From assembly GCF_001613145.1 (NCBI RefSeq), contig NZ_BDBU01000023.1:124001-188000 (forward strand): a stretch of 64,000 bases of DNA, written 5' to 3'. The notes beneath the pieces are model-generated. The model was not told where the DNA came from. It searched no databases and saw nothing but the letters and a program-made list of their open reading frames with translations. Origin of the DNA: Nocardia jejuensis NBRC 103114 (GTDB lineage Bacteria; Actinomycetota; Actinomycetes; Mycobacteriales; Mycobacteriaceae). This document shows positions 55,405 through 63,066 of the stretch, piece after piece. A program made the position numbers and the translations under genes. Each line of letters opens with the position of its first letter. The stretch's first letter is position 1.

Positions 55405-57284
55405 CGAGTTCCCTCCAACACCACGTTCAGCGCGTCCTCATTGATGTCCCACAGGCGGCGGTACAGACCACCGGCCGCACGCAGGGTTTCGTGATCGCCC
55501 TGCTCGACCAGAACGCCGTTCTCCAGCACCAGGATTCGATCCACTCCGACGATGGTGTGCAGTCGGTGCGCGATCACCAGCACGGTGCGGCCCGCCACCA
55601 GCGCGGCGAGCGCGTCCTGTACGGCGGCCTCGGATTCGGGGTCGGCGAACGCGGTCGCCTCGTCCAGCACCAGCACCGGGGTGTCGGCCAGCAGCGTGCG
55701 AGCGATCGAAAGCCGCTGCGCCTCACCACCGGACAGCGTGGCGTCGACGCCGATCTCGGAGTCGTAGCCGCGCGGCAGCGCCAGAATGCGATCGTGGATC
55801 TGGGCGGCGCGGGCCGCCCGCTCCAGTGCCGCGTCATCCGCGTCCGGGCGCGCCAGCAGCAGATTCTCGCGAACGCTGCCACGAATCAGGCGCACGTCCT
55901 GGAAGACGAAGCCCACCGTGCGATACAGCTCCGAGGTCGCGAAATCACGAATGTCCCGGCCGCCGATGGTGATCCGGCCCGCGTTCACGTCGTAGAAGCG
56001 CGGCAGCAGCTTGGCCAGCGTCGACTTGCCCGAGCCGCTCGGGCCGACCAGGGCGGTGATGGTGCCCGGCGCGAGTTCCAGGTCCACTCCACGCAGCACC
56101 GCGTGATCCGCGCGGTAGCCGAAGGAAACGCCCTCGAACCGCACCAGTCCGGCGGCGACATCCGCGGCGCCGGATTCCACGGCGGCCGTCGCATCGGATG
56201 TCGGTGCTGCGGTGGGCAGTTCGGGGGTCTGCATCAGTTCGGCGAGGCGCAGGGCGGCGTCACCGGCGGTACGCAGGGCCTGACCGGCGTAGCCGAGGCC
56301 CATGAGGGAACTGCCCAGGCCCAGGCCGACCAGCAGGAACGGCAGGACATCGATCGGGGCGATCCAGTCGGCGCCGACGCCGATCAGACCCGCGAGCACC
56401 ACCAGCAGCATGACGAACACCGGCGAGAGCGCCGCGTCGGACACCGACTGCACGGTGATGTAGGGCATCTTGAAGCGTCGCAGGCTCTCGGTCTGATGAT
56501 CGACCGCGTCCTGGAACTCCCTGTGCGCCTTGCCTGCCCGGCCGAAGGCGCGCACGACCTGGATGCCGTCGACGAACTCGACGGTGGCCTCGCGGGTGCG
56601 CTGCTCGGACTCGTTGTAGGCCAGGATCCGAGCGCGACCGGCCTCGTCCATCATCGTGCGCATGCACACCGCGTAGATGACCAGCGGCACCAGCAGCACC
56701 AGGGCCAGGCGCCAGTCGACGGTGAACAGATAGACCAGCGTCACCAGCGGGATCGTCACGCCGCCGACGAAGTCGAGGCGGGCGTGCGCGACCAGATAGT
56801 GCAGCGCGTCCACATCGTCGTGCAGATACTTCTTCACGTCCGAGGAGGTGCGCTCGCCGAACCAGCCCAGCGGGACGCGGGTGAGCTTGTCCGCCAGCAG
56901 TCGCCGCAGGGTCAGCTGATAACCGGCATCGACGGTGTGCGACCAGGTCAGCGCCGCCGCCTGCAGCAGCGCCCGGACCGCGAGCACGATCACCGCGATG
57001 AGCAGCAGGCGCCACACCCGATCGGTGTCGACCGAGTCGTTCAGCAGTTCCCGGGCGGCAGACACGATCAGCAGGAACGGCACCACCGCGCAGATCGAGG
57101 CGATCGCCACGATCAGACTCGCCAGACTCAGGGGGCCGTTGACAGGCGCCAGAATCTCCTTGCGCGCCTGGGCTTCTCGCTGCTTGCGTGCCTTCACCGC
57201 AGCCTTGTCCGGCTGTGCGTCCGCTGTCGCGGCGGCCCCCGCCTCGGGTTCGGTCGCCTGGGGCGACGCCACCTCCACCGTCAT
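55401..57284 (-). CDS. irtA: Siderophore ABC transporter IrtA-like, lacking the siderophore-interaction domain
   Basis: The 627-aa product is the partner half-transporter. Residues 1-45 are an Ala/Lys-rich cytoplasmic stretch; six membrane segments follow, then an ATPase with Walker A GPSGSGKST, signature LSGGEAQRLSIARTL and Walker B VLVLDEATAFADP. M. tuberculosis IrtA is about 860 residues because an FAD-binding siderophore-interaction (SIP) domain precedes the membrane part; that domain is absent here. Ferric siderophore reduction would need a separate reductase. An iron box lies about 60 bases upstream of the ATG. Overlap with irtB indicates coupled expression. Confidence 0.86.
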   Translation of the reverse strand: MTVEVASPQATEPEAGAAATADAQPDKAAVKARKQREAQARKEILAPVNGPLSLASLIVAIASICAVVPFLLIVSAARELLNDSVDTDRVWRLLLIAVIVLAVRALLQAAALTWSHTVDAGYQLTLRRLLADKLTRVPLGWFGERTSSDVKKYLHDDVDALHYLVAHARLDFVGGVTIPLVTLVYLFTVDWRLALVLLVPLVIYAVCMRTMMDEAGRARILAYNESEQRTREATVEFVDGIQVVRAFGRAGKAHREFQDAVDHQTESLRRFKMPYITVQSVSDAALSPVFVMLLVVLAGLIGVGADWIAPIDVLPFLLVGLGLGSSLMGLGYAGQALRTAGDAALRLAELMQTPELPTAAPTSDATAAVESGAADVAAGLVRFEGVSFGYRADHAVLRGVDLELAPGTITALVGPSGSGKSTLAKLLPRFYDVNAGRITIGGRDIRDFATSELYRTVGFVFQDVRLIRGSVRENLLLARPDADDAALERAARAAQIHDRILALPRGYDSEIGVDATLSGGEAQRLSIARTLLADTPVLVLDEATAFADPESEAAVQDALAALVAGRTVLVIAHRLHTIVGVDRILVLENGVLVEQGDHETLRAAGGLYRRLWDINEDALNVVLEGTR

Positions 57285-57342
57285 GAATCCTGCCTCTCGA
57301 CCTTGGTCAGTACGCCCGATCCGCCTCCGGAGTCGTCGAAAG

Positions 57343-57361
57343 ATAGGTTAGGCTAACTTCT
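57343..57361 (-). promoter_or_regulatory. IdeR/DtxR-like iron box upstream of irtA
   Basis: The 19-mer has an uninterrupted TAGGTTAGGCTAAC core and matches the consensus at 15 positions. It lies 58 bases upstream of the irtA ATG. Confidence 0.8.
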
Positions 57362-57527
57362 ACGGGCTGCCTACCGGGCGGTCGAAATTCATCCACACCG
57401 CCCGGAATCGCCCTGCCGTCCGGCGCGCACCGGATCGCGGCCCACAGCACTCCCGAATGCCCGCGCGGCGTCAGGTCCGGACCCGCCGAGCGGGGAGCGG
57501 CGCCGGCCGCCCACTAGGGTCTTTCCG

Positions 57528-58484
57528 GTGAGACGCAGGCAGAAGCCGCCGCTACCCAAGCGGCACGGGCTGGACCCGGCCCGGTTGCGACTGCCCGACG
57601 AGGGTGAGTGGGCGACCATTCGGGACCATCTCGTGGAGCGGCTTCCCCGTGTTCCCGCCGCGCGCATCGACGAGTTGCTCGGCGAGGGCGGCATCGTGGA
57701 CATGGACGGGCCGATCGCGCCCGATGCTCCGTATGTACCGGGCGGCGCGATCTGGTTCCACCGCGATCTGCCTGTCGAGACGACCGTGCCATTCGATATC
57801 GGGATCGTCTATCGGGACGACACCATCCTGGTCGCGGACAAACCACACTTCCTCTCGACGATCCCGCGTGGGCAGCACATTCTGCAGACCGCGCTGGTGC
57901 GACTGCGGCGCGAGCTCGACCTGCCGGATCTGGTTCCGGCGCATCGGCTCGATCGAGGGACCGCCGGGCTGGTGCTGTTCATCGTCGATCCGGCCCGTCG
58001 CGGCGCGTATCAGACCATGTTCCACAACCGTGTGGTGCGCAAGGAGTACGAGGCGATCGCACGGTTCGATCCGGAACTCGAGCTGCCCCGCACGCTGATC
58101 AGCCGGATCGTGAAGGAACGACAGGTGCTGCGCGCCTACGAGGAGCCCGGCGAGCCCAATGCCGAGACCCATATCGAACTGCTGGAGCGGCGCGACGGGC
58201 TCGGACGGTACCGACTGAAGCCGCGCACCGGGCGCACCCATCAGATCCGCCTGCATATGAACAGCATCGGCATTCCGATCCTGGGCGACGATTTCTATCC
58301 GGAGCTGACCGACAAGCCCGTCGACGATTTCACCCGCCCGCTGCAGTTGCTCGCCTCTGCGCTGGAATTCACAGACCCGTTGACACGCGAGCCGCGCCGC
58401 TTCGAAACCACTCGCAGCCTGCGGGCCTGGCATGATCCCGACGGCTGGGCCACGGGCGCACCGGTGCGGGAATCGCTGGATTGA
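57528..58484 (+). CDS. RluA-family RNA pseudouridine synthase
   Basis: The 318-aa product isomerises uridine in rRNA or tRNA. The catalytic Asp is in HRLDRGTAGL near 141, and PRTGRTHQIRLHMNSIGIPILGDDFY is the family's C-terminal signature. An N-terminal S4-like segment (about 25-60) is plausible. The GTG start follows a weak ribosome-binding site. It diverges from the irtA promoter region. The exact target site cannot be inferred. Confidence 0.9.
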   Translation: MRRRQKPPLPKRHGLDPARLRLPDEGEWATIRDHLVERLPRVPAARIDELLGEGGIVDMDGPIAPDAPYVPGGAIWFHRDLPVETTVPFDIGIVYRDDTILVADKPHFLSTIPRGQHILQTALVRLRRELDLPDLVPAHRLDRGTAGLVLFIVDPARRGAYQTMFHNRVVRKEYEAIARFDPELELPRTLISRIVKERQVLRAYEEPGEPNAETHIELLERRDGLGRYRLKPRTGRTHQIRLHMNSIGIPILGDDFYPELTDKPVDDFTRPLQLLASALEFTDPLTREPRRFETTRSLRAWHDPDGWATGAPVRESLD

Positions 58485-58530
58485 CCACATTCGAAGCGCG
58501 TTCCAAGTTTCCGTACGTACACTGGCCGGG

Positions 58531-59295
58531 ATGTCTCGAAACGATAACGGAGCGGTCGCCGTACTCCCGGACACGTCCGCCCCGACCGGCCATAAGATGC
58601 ACGCCTACATCGACGTGGCTGTCGTTGTCATAGTTCTGACCGGCACGAACCTCATCGCGCACTTCACCACGGTATGGGCCAGCATCTTCACTGTCCCGAT
58701 TGCCGCGGTTGTGCTGGTCGGCATGGTTCGCCGCCGCGGATTGGGCTGGGCCGAACTCGGTCTCGCCCCGAGCCATTGGCGACGCGGCTCGGTCTGGGCA
58801 CTGGCCGCGGTCGCCATAGTGCTGACCGCCGTCGCCATCGGCGCACTCCTACCCATGACCCGGCCGTTCTTCCTGGCCGATCGCTACGCCACCATCTCCG
58901 GCGCGCTGATCGCCTCGATGATCGTCATTCCTTTGCAGACGGCCATTCCGGAGGAATTGGCTTTCCGCGGCGTCCTGCACGGCACCCTCGATCGAGTCGT
59001 GGGCGCGCGCGGGTTGTTCGCGGCCGGATCCATGCTTTTCGGACTCTGGCACATCGCGTCGTCGTTCGGGCTGACGAGCGGAAACAAGGGACTGAGCGGA
59101 TTCCTCGGCAGCGGAGTCGCGGGACAGATCCTCGGCATCGGGCTCGCGGTCGTGGCGACCGCGGCCGCCGGTGCGGTCTTCACCTGGTTGCGCCGCCGAA
59201 GCGGAAGCCTGATCGCGCCCATCGCACTGCACTGGTCGGTGAACGGTGCGGGCGCGCTGGCCGCCGCCGTGGTCTGGCATACGACCCTGCGCTGA
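58531..59295 (+). CDS. CPBP family intramembrane metalloprotease
   Basis: The 254-aa product has about seven membrane segments and the CPBP/Abi motifs: EELAFRG near 140 (EExxxR), FGLWHI further on and HWSVNG near the C-terminus. Family members act as membrane prenyl-type proteases, and some as bacteriocin self-immunity proteins; the substrate here is unknown. The ATG at 58531 removes a non-conserved hydrophilic extension of the frame. It begins 47 bases after the pseudouridine synthase. Confidence 0.85.
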   Translation: MSRNDNGAVAVLPDTSAPTGHKMHAYIDVAVVVIVLTGTNLIAHFTTVWASIFTVPIAAVVLVGMVRRRGLGWAELGLAPSHWRRGSVWALAAVAIVLTAVAIGALLPMTRPFFLADRYATISGALIASMIVIPLQTAIPEELAFRGVLHGTLDRVVGARGLFAAGSMLFGLWHIASSFGLTSGNKGLSGFLGSGVAGQILGIGLAVVATAAAGAVFTWLRRRSGSLIAPIALHWSVNGAGALAAAVVWHTTLR

Positions 59296-59394
59296 GGCTC
59301 CCCGCGACCGACCCCCGGCGGCGATGTCTCGTCCGCGAGAGAGGGGTGGGCCGGCTGACCTGGGAACAGAGGATGGTGGCCAGCCGGCCCGGGA

Positions 59395-59425
59395 CGGTTC
59401 GGGACGGCGTGACCGCCCCGAGCCG
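59395..59425. terminator. Terminator between CPBP gene and small secreted protein gene
   Basis: A 13-bp stem with one mismatch (59395-59407 with 59413-59425, 5-nt loop) lies 21 bases past the stop of the minus-strand gene ending at 59447. A second inverted repeat (59348-59357 with 59381-59390) lies nearer the plus-strand gene. Confidence 0.65.
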
Positions 59426-59446
59426 AGTCTTTCCGGTGACCGGGCT

Positions 59447-59857
59447 TTACGAGCCCAGGAAACCCAGCGGCCCGGCGCCACAGGTGGCGCTGCCGGTGAT
59501 CGTGGGCTGCAGCACGTTGACCTTGAGCTCCCACGCCGAACCCTGCAGGGTCGAAATGGTATGCGTCCCCGCACCCTTCGGAGTCCACTGAATGGTGGCC
59601 TTGCCGTTGACCGGCTTGATCGGGCTGCCCTTGATGATGCCGCCGTTGTCGTAGAACCAGGCCTCCAACCAGTGGTCGTAGGTCGCGGTGATCTCGTAGG
59701 TGCAGGCCGCGTAGATGTTGCGGGCGTTCACCTCCAGACCCGTGGGGACCGCCGACGCGTAGGGCGCGGTCAGCGCCGCCGAGCAGGCCATCGCCGCCAG
59801 GGCGGTGACGCCGAGGCCGGCCCGCCGGGCGATCCGCTTGTCCACGGACATGGTCAT
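59447..59857 (-). CDS. Small secreted protein of unknown function
   Basis: The 136-aa product starts with a Sec signal peptide (basic KRIARR, hydrophobic core, ASAVP cleavage near residue 37). The mature part of about 100 residues has two Cys (AACTYEIT and SATCGAG) that could pair and alternating beta-strand pattern (GKATIQWTPKGAGTHTI), suggesting an Ig-like sandwich. I do not recognise a named family. ATG at 59857 follows AAGGAG at seven bases; an ATG two codons later is possible. It is monocistronic, between convergent and divergent neighbours. Confidence 0.75.
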   Translation of the reverse strand: MTMSVDKRIARRAGLGVTALAAMACSAALTAPYASAVPTGLEVNARNIYAACTYEITATYDHWLEAWFYDNGGIIKGSPIKPVNGKATIQWTPKGAGTHTISTLQGSAWELKVNVLQPTITGSATCGAGPLGFLGS

Positions 59858-59998
59858 CTCGAAACTCCTTGGTGCCACCCGCATCGTGTGCGGTCGGGCC
59901 GAACCATATCGGTTGTCCAGTTCAATTCGGGGCACTTTCGGGAAATAACTGAAACACGTTTCTGTCAGATAATTCGACCGAGGGCTCGACCAGCACGA

Positions 59999-60028
59999 AG
60001 GCCCGCCTCCCGACGTGGGAAGCGGGCC
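59999..60028 (-). terminator. Terminator after the MmpL gene
   Basis: A 12-bp stem with one mismatch, with arms around 59999-60011 and 60016-60028, lies about 30 bases past the MmpL stop codon on the minus strand. Confidence 0.65.
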
Positions 60029-60056
60029 CTGCACGCATCGAGCTACCGAGGATTCC

Positions 60057-62216
60057 TCAGCGCGGGCCGACCTCGTCGAGGTGCGGTCGCGCGGTCGGCG
60101 ACGGCGTCAACTCCCGCGCCCGAGAATCGCCGCCGTGACCCGGCCACCAGGCCACCTTTCCGATCAGCGCGGTGACCGCGGGAGTGAAGAACATCGCCAT
60201 GACGAAGGCCGCGATGGCGATGCCCAGCGAGATCGCGAAACCCATCTCCGCGACAACGGTGTTGCCCGCCAGCATCATCGAGGCGAACGACCCCGCCAGA
60301 ATGAGACCGGCAGCGGCCACGGTCGGACCCGTGTGCTTCACCGCCAGCGCCGCCGCGGTGCGCGGATCGTTGCCCTCGCGGGCCTCCTCACGCAATCGGG
60401 CCACCATGAGGATGTTGTAGTCGGTGCCCAGCGCGACCACGAACAGATACATGATCAGCGGCAGCGTGAAGATCAGACCCGAATGCCCCTGGATCCGCTG
60501 GAACACCAGCACCGCCGAACCGAGCGTGGCGGCGAAGCCGAGGAACACCGAGGCCATCAGGTACCAGGGCGCGACGAGACTGCGCAGCAGCAACGCCAAT
60601 ACGAGCATGATCAGCACGGCGGCCACCGGGAACACCACCGTGTAGTCACGGTTCATGGCGTGCTTGAAGTCCACGAACACCGAGGTCATACCGCCCACCT
60701 CGGCCGTGGTTCCGGGCGGCGCGGAGGAGTGCGCGGTATCGCGCAGCGGGCCGCTGACCGTATCGAGCGCGGCATCCGATTCCGGTGCGTCCGACAGCGT
60801 CACCTGATATTCGGCGGTCGACTTGTCCTTCGAGAGCGCGGGCACCGACACCTCGCCCACGCCGGCGACGCCCCTGAGCGCACCCTGGTATGTCATCAAT
60901 TGACCGGCGTTCAACTCCCCGCCGTTGTCACTGTGCAGGTAGACCTGCGAGGGCTGAGTGGTTCCCGCGGGCATGCCCTTGAGCATCACCTTGCTGTAGA
61001 CCACCGATTCCGAGGCGTTCGAGGTCGAGTTCGAGCCCAGATCGAAGGTCGGATTGAAGCCGAACACGAACGCGCCCAACACGATGAGCAGACCACCCGA
61101 AGCGGCGGCGAACACCGCCGGGCGACGTCCGAGCGACTTGCCGATGGCATCGAAACGCGCGCCCGCCGGCTCGTGCTGCCAGGCCTTGGAGGGCCAGAAC
61201 ACCTTGGTGCCCAACAGCGAGACGATCGCGGGGACCAGCGTCAGCCCCGCCAGCAGCGCGACCGCCACCGCGATGGCCAGGGCCGGGCCCATGGCGCGGA
61301 ACATGCCGAGGGTGGAGAGCGTCAGCGCGCCGAAGGCGATGATCACCGCGGCGGCCGCGGACGTGATGGCCTCGCCGACCCGGGCGACCGCGCCGATCAT
61401 GGCGTCCTTGGCATCGTCGCCCGCACGCAGTCGCTCCCGGAATCGGAACATCAGGAACAGGATGTAGTCGGTGCCGACGCCGAAAAGCACTACCGACAGC
61501 AAGGATTGGATCGAACTGTCGATCTTCAGGTCGAAGGCGTGCGCCACCATGGCGATCAAACCGTTGACGATCATGGATACGCCGACGATCACCACGATCG
61601 GCAGGAACGCGACCACGGGGCTGCGGAAGATGACCAGCAGCAGCACGATGATCAGCAGGATCGTCACCACCAGAATGATGAACAGGGCCTTGTTGCCCGA
61701 CTCCTGCTGATCCAATTGCGACGCCGCCGAACCGGTGATGCCGGCCTTCAGATCGGTGCCGTTCACCTGCTCGGGCAGGGCATCACGCAGCGCCTCGACC
61801 GCATCGGTCTGCCGGGTGTCGCTCTGGCTGGTCACCTTGGTCATGCCGACGGCCACGATCTCGACCAGCCGGTTCTCCGACGGGGGCGCCGCCTGAATTC
61901 CGTTGATATCCGGTATTTTTCGCTCGGCGAGCTTGGTGGCGGCGGCCGCGACCACCGCCTGATCGCTCTCGCTCAGCGGCGCCCCGTCGGCGCGCTCGAA
62001 GACGATGAGCGCGGCCGGGGTGGCGCTGTCGGGAAAGGCCTTCTGCTGCAGTTCCATCGCCTGAATGGACTCGTAATGCGAAGGCAGGAAGTCGGATTGG
62101 TCGGTGGTGGCGGTGAGGGTCGGGGCGGTGAGCACCACCGCCGCGATCGCGATCACCCAGGCGCCGATCACCTGCCACGGGTACCGGACGACGAAGCGTC
62201 CCAGTCGGGAGAACAT
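60057..62216 (-). CDS. MmpL-family RND transporter
   Basis: The 719-aa product has the MmpL/RND layout: one membrane segment, a large extracytoplasmic loop, five segments, a second loop and five more. The two conserved cytoplasmic-side motifs GTDYILFLMFRFRE and GTDYNILMVARLREE are present. MmpL proteins export lipids, siderophores or small molecules, but this shorter form with no adjacent MmpS lacks evidence for siderophore transport. No iron box was seen upstream. It starts 35 bases after the EXLDI-like gene, so the two are probably co-transcribed. Confidence 0.9.
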   Translation of the reverse strand: MFSRLGRFVVRYPWQVIGAWVIAIAAVVLTAPTLTATTDQSDFLPSHYESIQAMELQQKAFPDSATPAALIVFERADGAPLSESDQAVVAAAATKLAERKIPDINGIQAAPPSENRLVEIVAVGMTKVTSQSDTRQTDAVEALRDALPEQVNGTDLKAGITGSAASQLDQQESGNKALFIILVVTILLIIVLLLVIFRSPVVAFLPIVVIVGVSMIVNGLIAMVAHAFDLKIDSSIQSLLSVVLFGVGTDYILFLMFRFRERLRAGDDAKDAMIGAVARVGEAITSAAAAVIIAFGALTLSTLGMFRAMGPALAIAVAVALLAGLTLVPAIVSLLGTKVFWPSKAWQHEPAGARFDAIGKSLGRRPAVFAAASGGLLIVLGAFVFGFNPTFDLGSNSTSNASESVVYSKVMLKGMPAGTTQPSQVYLHSDNGGELNAGQLMTYQGALRGVAGVGEVSVPALSKDKSTAEYQVTLSDAPESDAALDTVSGPLRDTAHSSAPPGTTAEVGGMTSVFVDFKHAMNRDYTVVFPVAAVLIMLVLALLLRSLVAPWYLMASVFLGFAATLGSAVLVFQRIQGHSGLIFTLPLIMYLFVVALGTDYNILMVARLREEAREGNDPRTAAALAVKHTGPTVAAAGLILAGSFASMMLAGNTVVAEMGFAISLGIAIAAFVMAMFFTPAVTALIGKVAWWPGHGGDSRARELTPSPTARPHLDEVGPR

Positions 62217-62251
62217 GCGGGAGAAGTCCTTTCGGGGTTCGGCCGCGTAAT

Positions 62252-62818
62252 TCAGATATCGAGAACTTGCGCCGACGGGTTCTCCATCACATCGGCGACA
62301 ATTCGGTAGACCTTCGCCGGAACTCGGTCGGTCAACTCCCCGGGCGACTCCACGATCTCGAGTGTGTAGTCGCCGTACCCATCGTCGCCGATACCGAGCA
62401 GTTCACGCCAGTTCTTGAAACCTTTGGCCCAGTTGGTGATTGCGGAAAAATCCGACTGGTCGGAGGCCTTTCGGGCGGTGACGAACTCCTGCTTCTTCTC
62501 GTGATAGGCATGCTTGGTCGCCGTGCTGAAGTCCGACCACTCGAGGTAGTGACGGTGCACCACCAACTTGCCCTTGCGGCTCAGATAGACCCGAACGGCT
62601 TCGCTGCCGACCTTGTTGACCTGCTGCGATTCGGCGAGCAGGCGACCGGTGAAGCGCTGGGTGCGACCACCTCCGGGGCCGACGCGCAGCACGATTTCGC
62701 GCATGCTGTCGGCGTCGCGAATGTCGAGGACGGCGGGGAGATTCGTGGCGGTCACACCCTGCGGGGGAACCGCCTCGCCGGTGTCGCCTGATTCGTTCTT
62801 GTGCATATCGGTGGCCAT
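62252..62818 (-). CDS. EXLDI-family protein
   Basis: The 188-aa soluble product resembles the actinobacterial EXLDI family, named for its extreme C-terminal motif; here the end reads QVLDI, so Glu is Gln. Other features are GRLLAESQQVNKVGSEAVRVYLSRKGKLVVHRHY and a Tyr/Lys-rich YHEKKQEF helix. The function of the family is unknown. ATG at 62818 follows GGAG at seven bases. A palindrome upstream (62958-62967) could be an operator. It leads the MmpL gene in one unit. Confidence 0.7.
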   Translation of the reverse strand: MATDMHKNESGDTGEAVPPQGVTATNLPAVLDIRDADSMREIVLRVGPGGGRTQRFTGRLLAESQQVNKVGSEAVRVYLSRKGKLVVHRHYLEWSDFSTATKHAYHEKKQEFVTARKASDQSDFSAITNWAKGFKNWRELLGIGDDGYGDYTLEIVESPGELTDRVPAKVYRIVADVMENPSAQVLDI

Positions 62819-62957
62819 TGTTTCGCTCCAATTCAACAGTGAATGCGCATATAGGCATGCTTCTACTACATGGCACCCCGGGGTTGAAATCCGTTGTGCC
62901 ACATAATTTTCGAGCCTGCTCGAGCGGTTCCCATCCGCCTGCAATCACTATAAGTAG

Positions 62958-62967
62958 ACGTATACGT
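62958..62967. promoter_or_regulatory. Palindromic operator candidate upstream of the EXLDI-MmpL unit
   Basis: ACGTATACGT is a perfect palindrome in an AT-richer patch (TAGACGTATACGTATAG) that stands out from the GC-rich surroundings, 140 bases upstream of the EXLDI-like ATG. It resembles TetR-type operators in form only. Confidence 0.4.
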
Positions 62968-63025
62968 ATAGCGCAACCCTGACTTCACCCTGAGATTTCC
63001 CCCGCCCCTCCCCCGATACGCGAAA

Positions 63026-63053
63026 AGGCCCGTCTCCCTACGGAGACGGGCCT
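63026..63053 (-). terminator. Terminator after the LysR gene
   Basis: A perfect 12-bp stem (63026-63037 with 63042-63053) and 4-nt CTAC loop lies 14 bases past the LysR stop codon on the minus strand. Confidence 0.8.
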
Positions 63054-63066
63054 CGGGCGAACTGTG

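Noticed and set aside
60057-62216. MmpL as the siderophore exporter of this locus (MmpL4/5-like)
   Set aside because: No MmpS partner, no iron box, shorter than MmpL4/5, and coupled to an EXLDI-like gene instead. The DrrAB-type exporter inside the operon is the better candidate.
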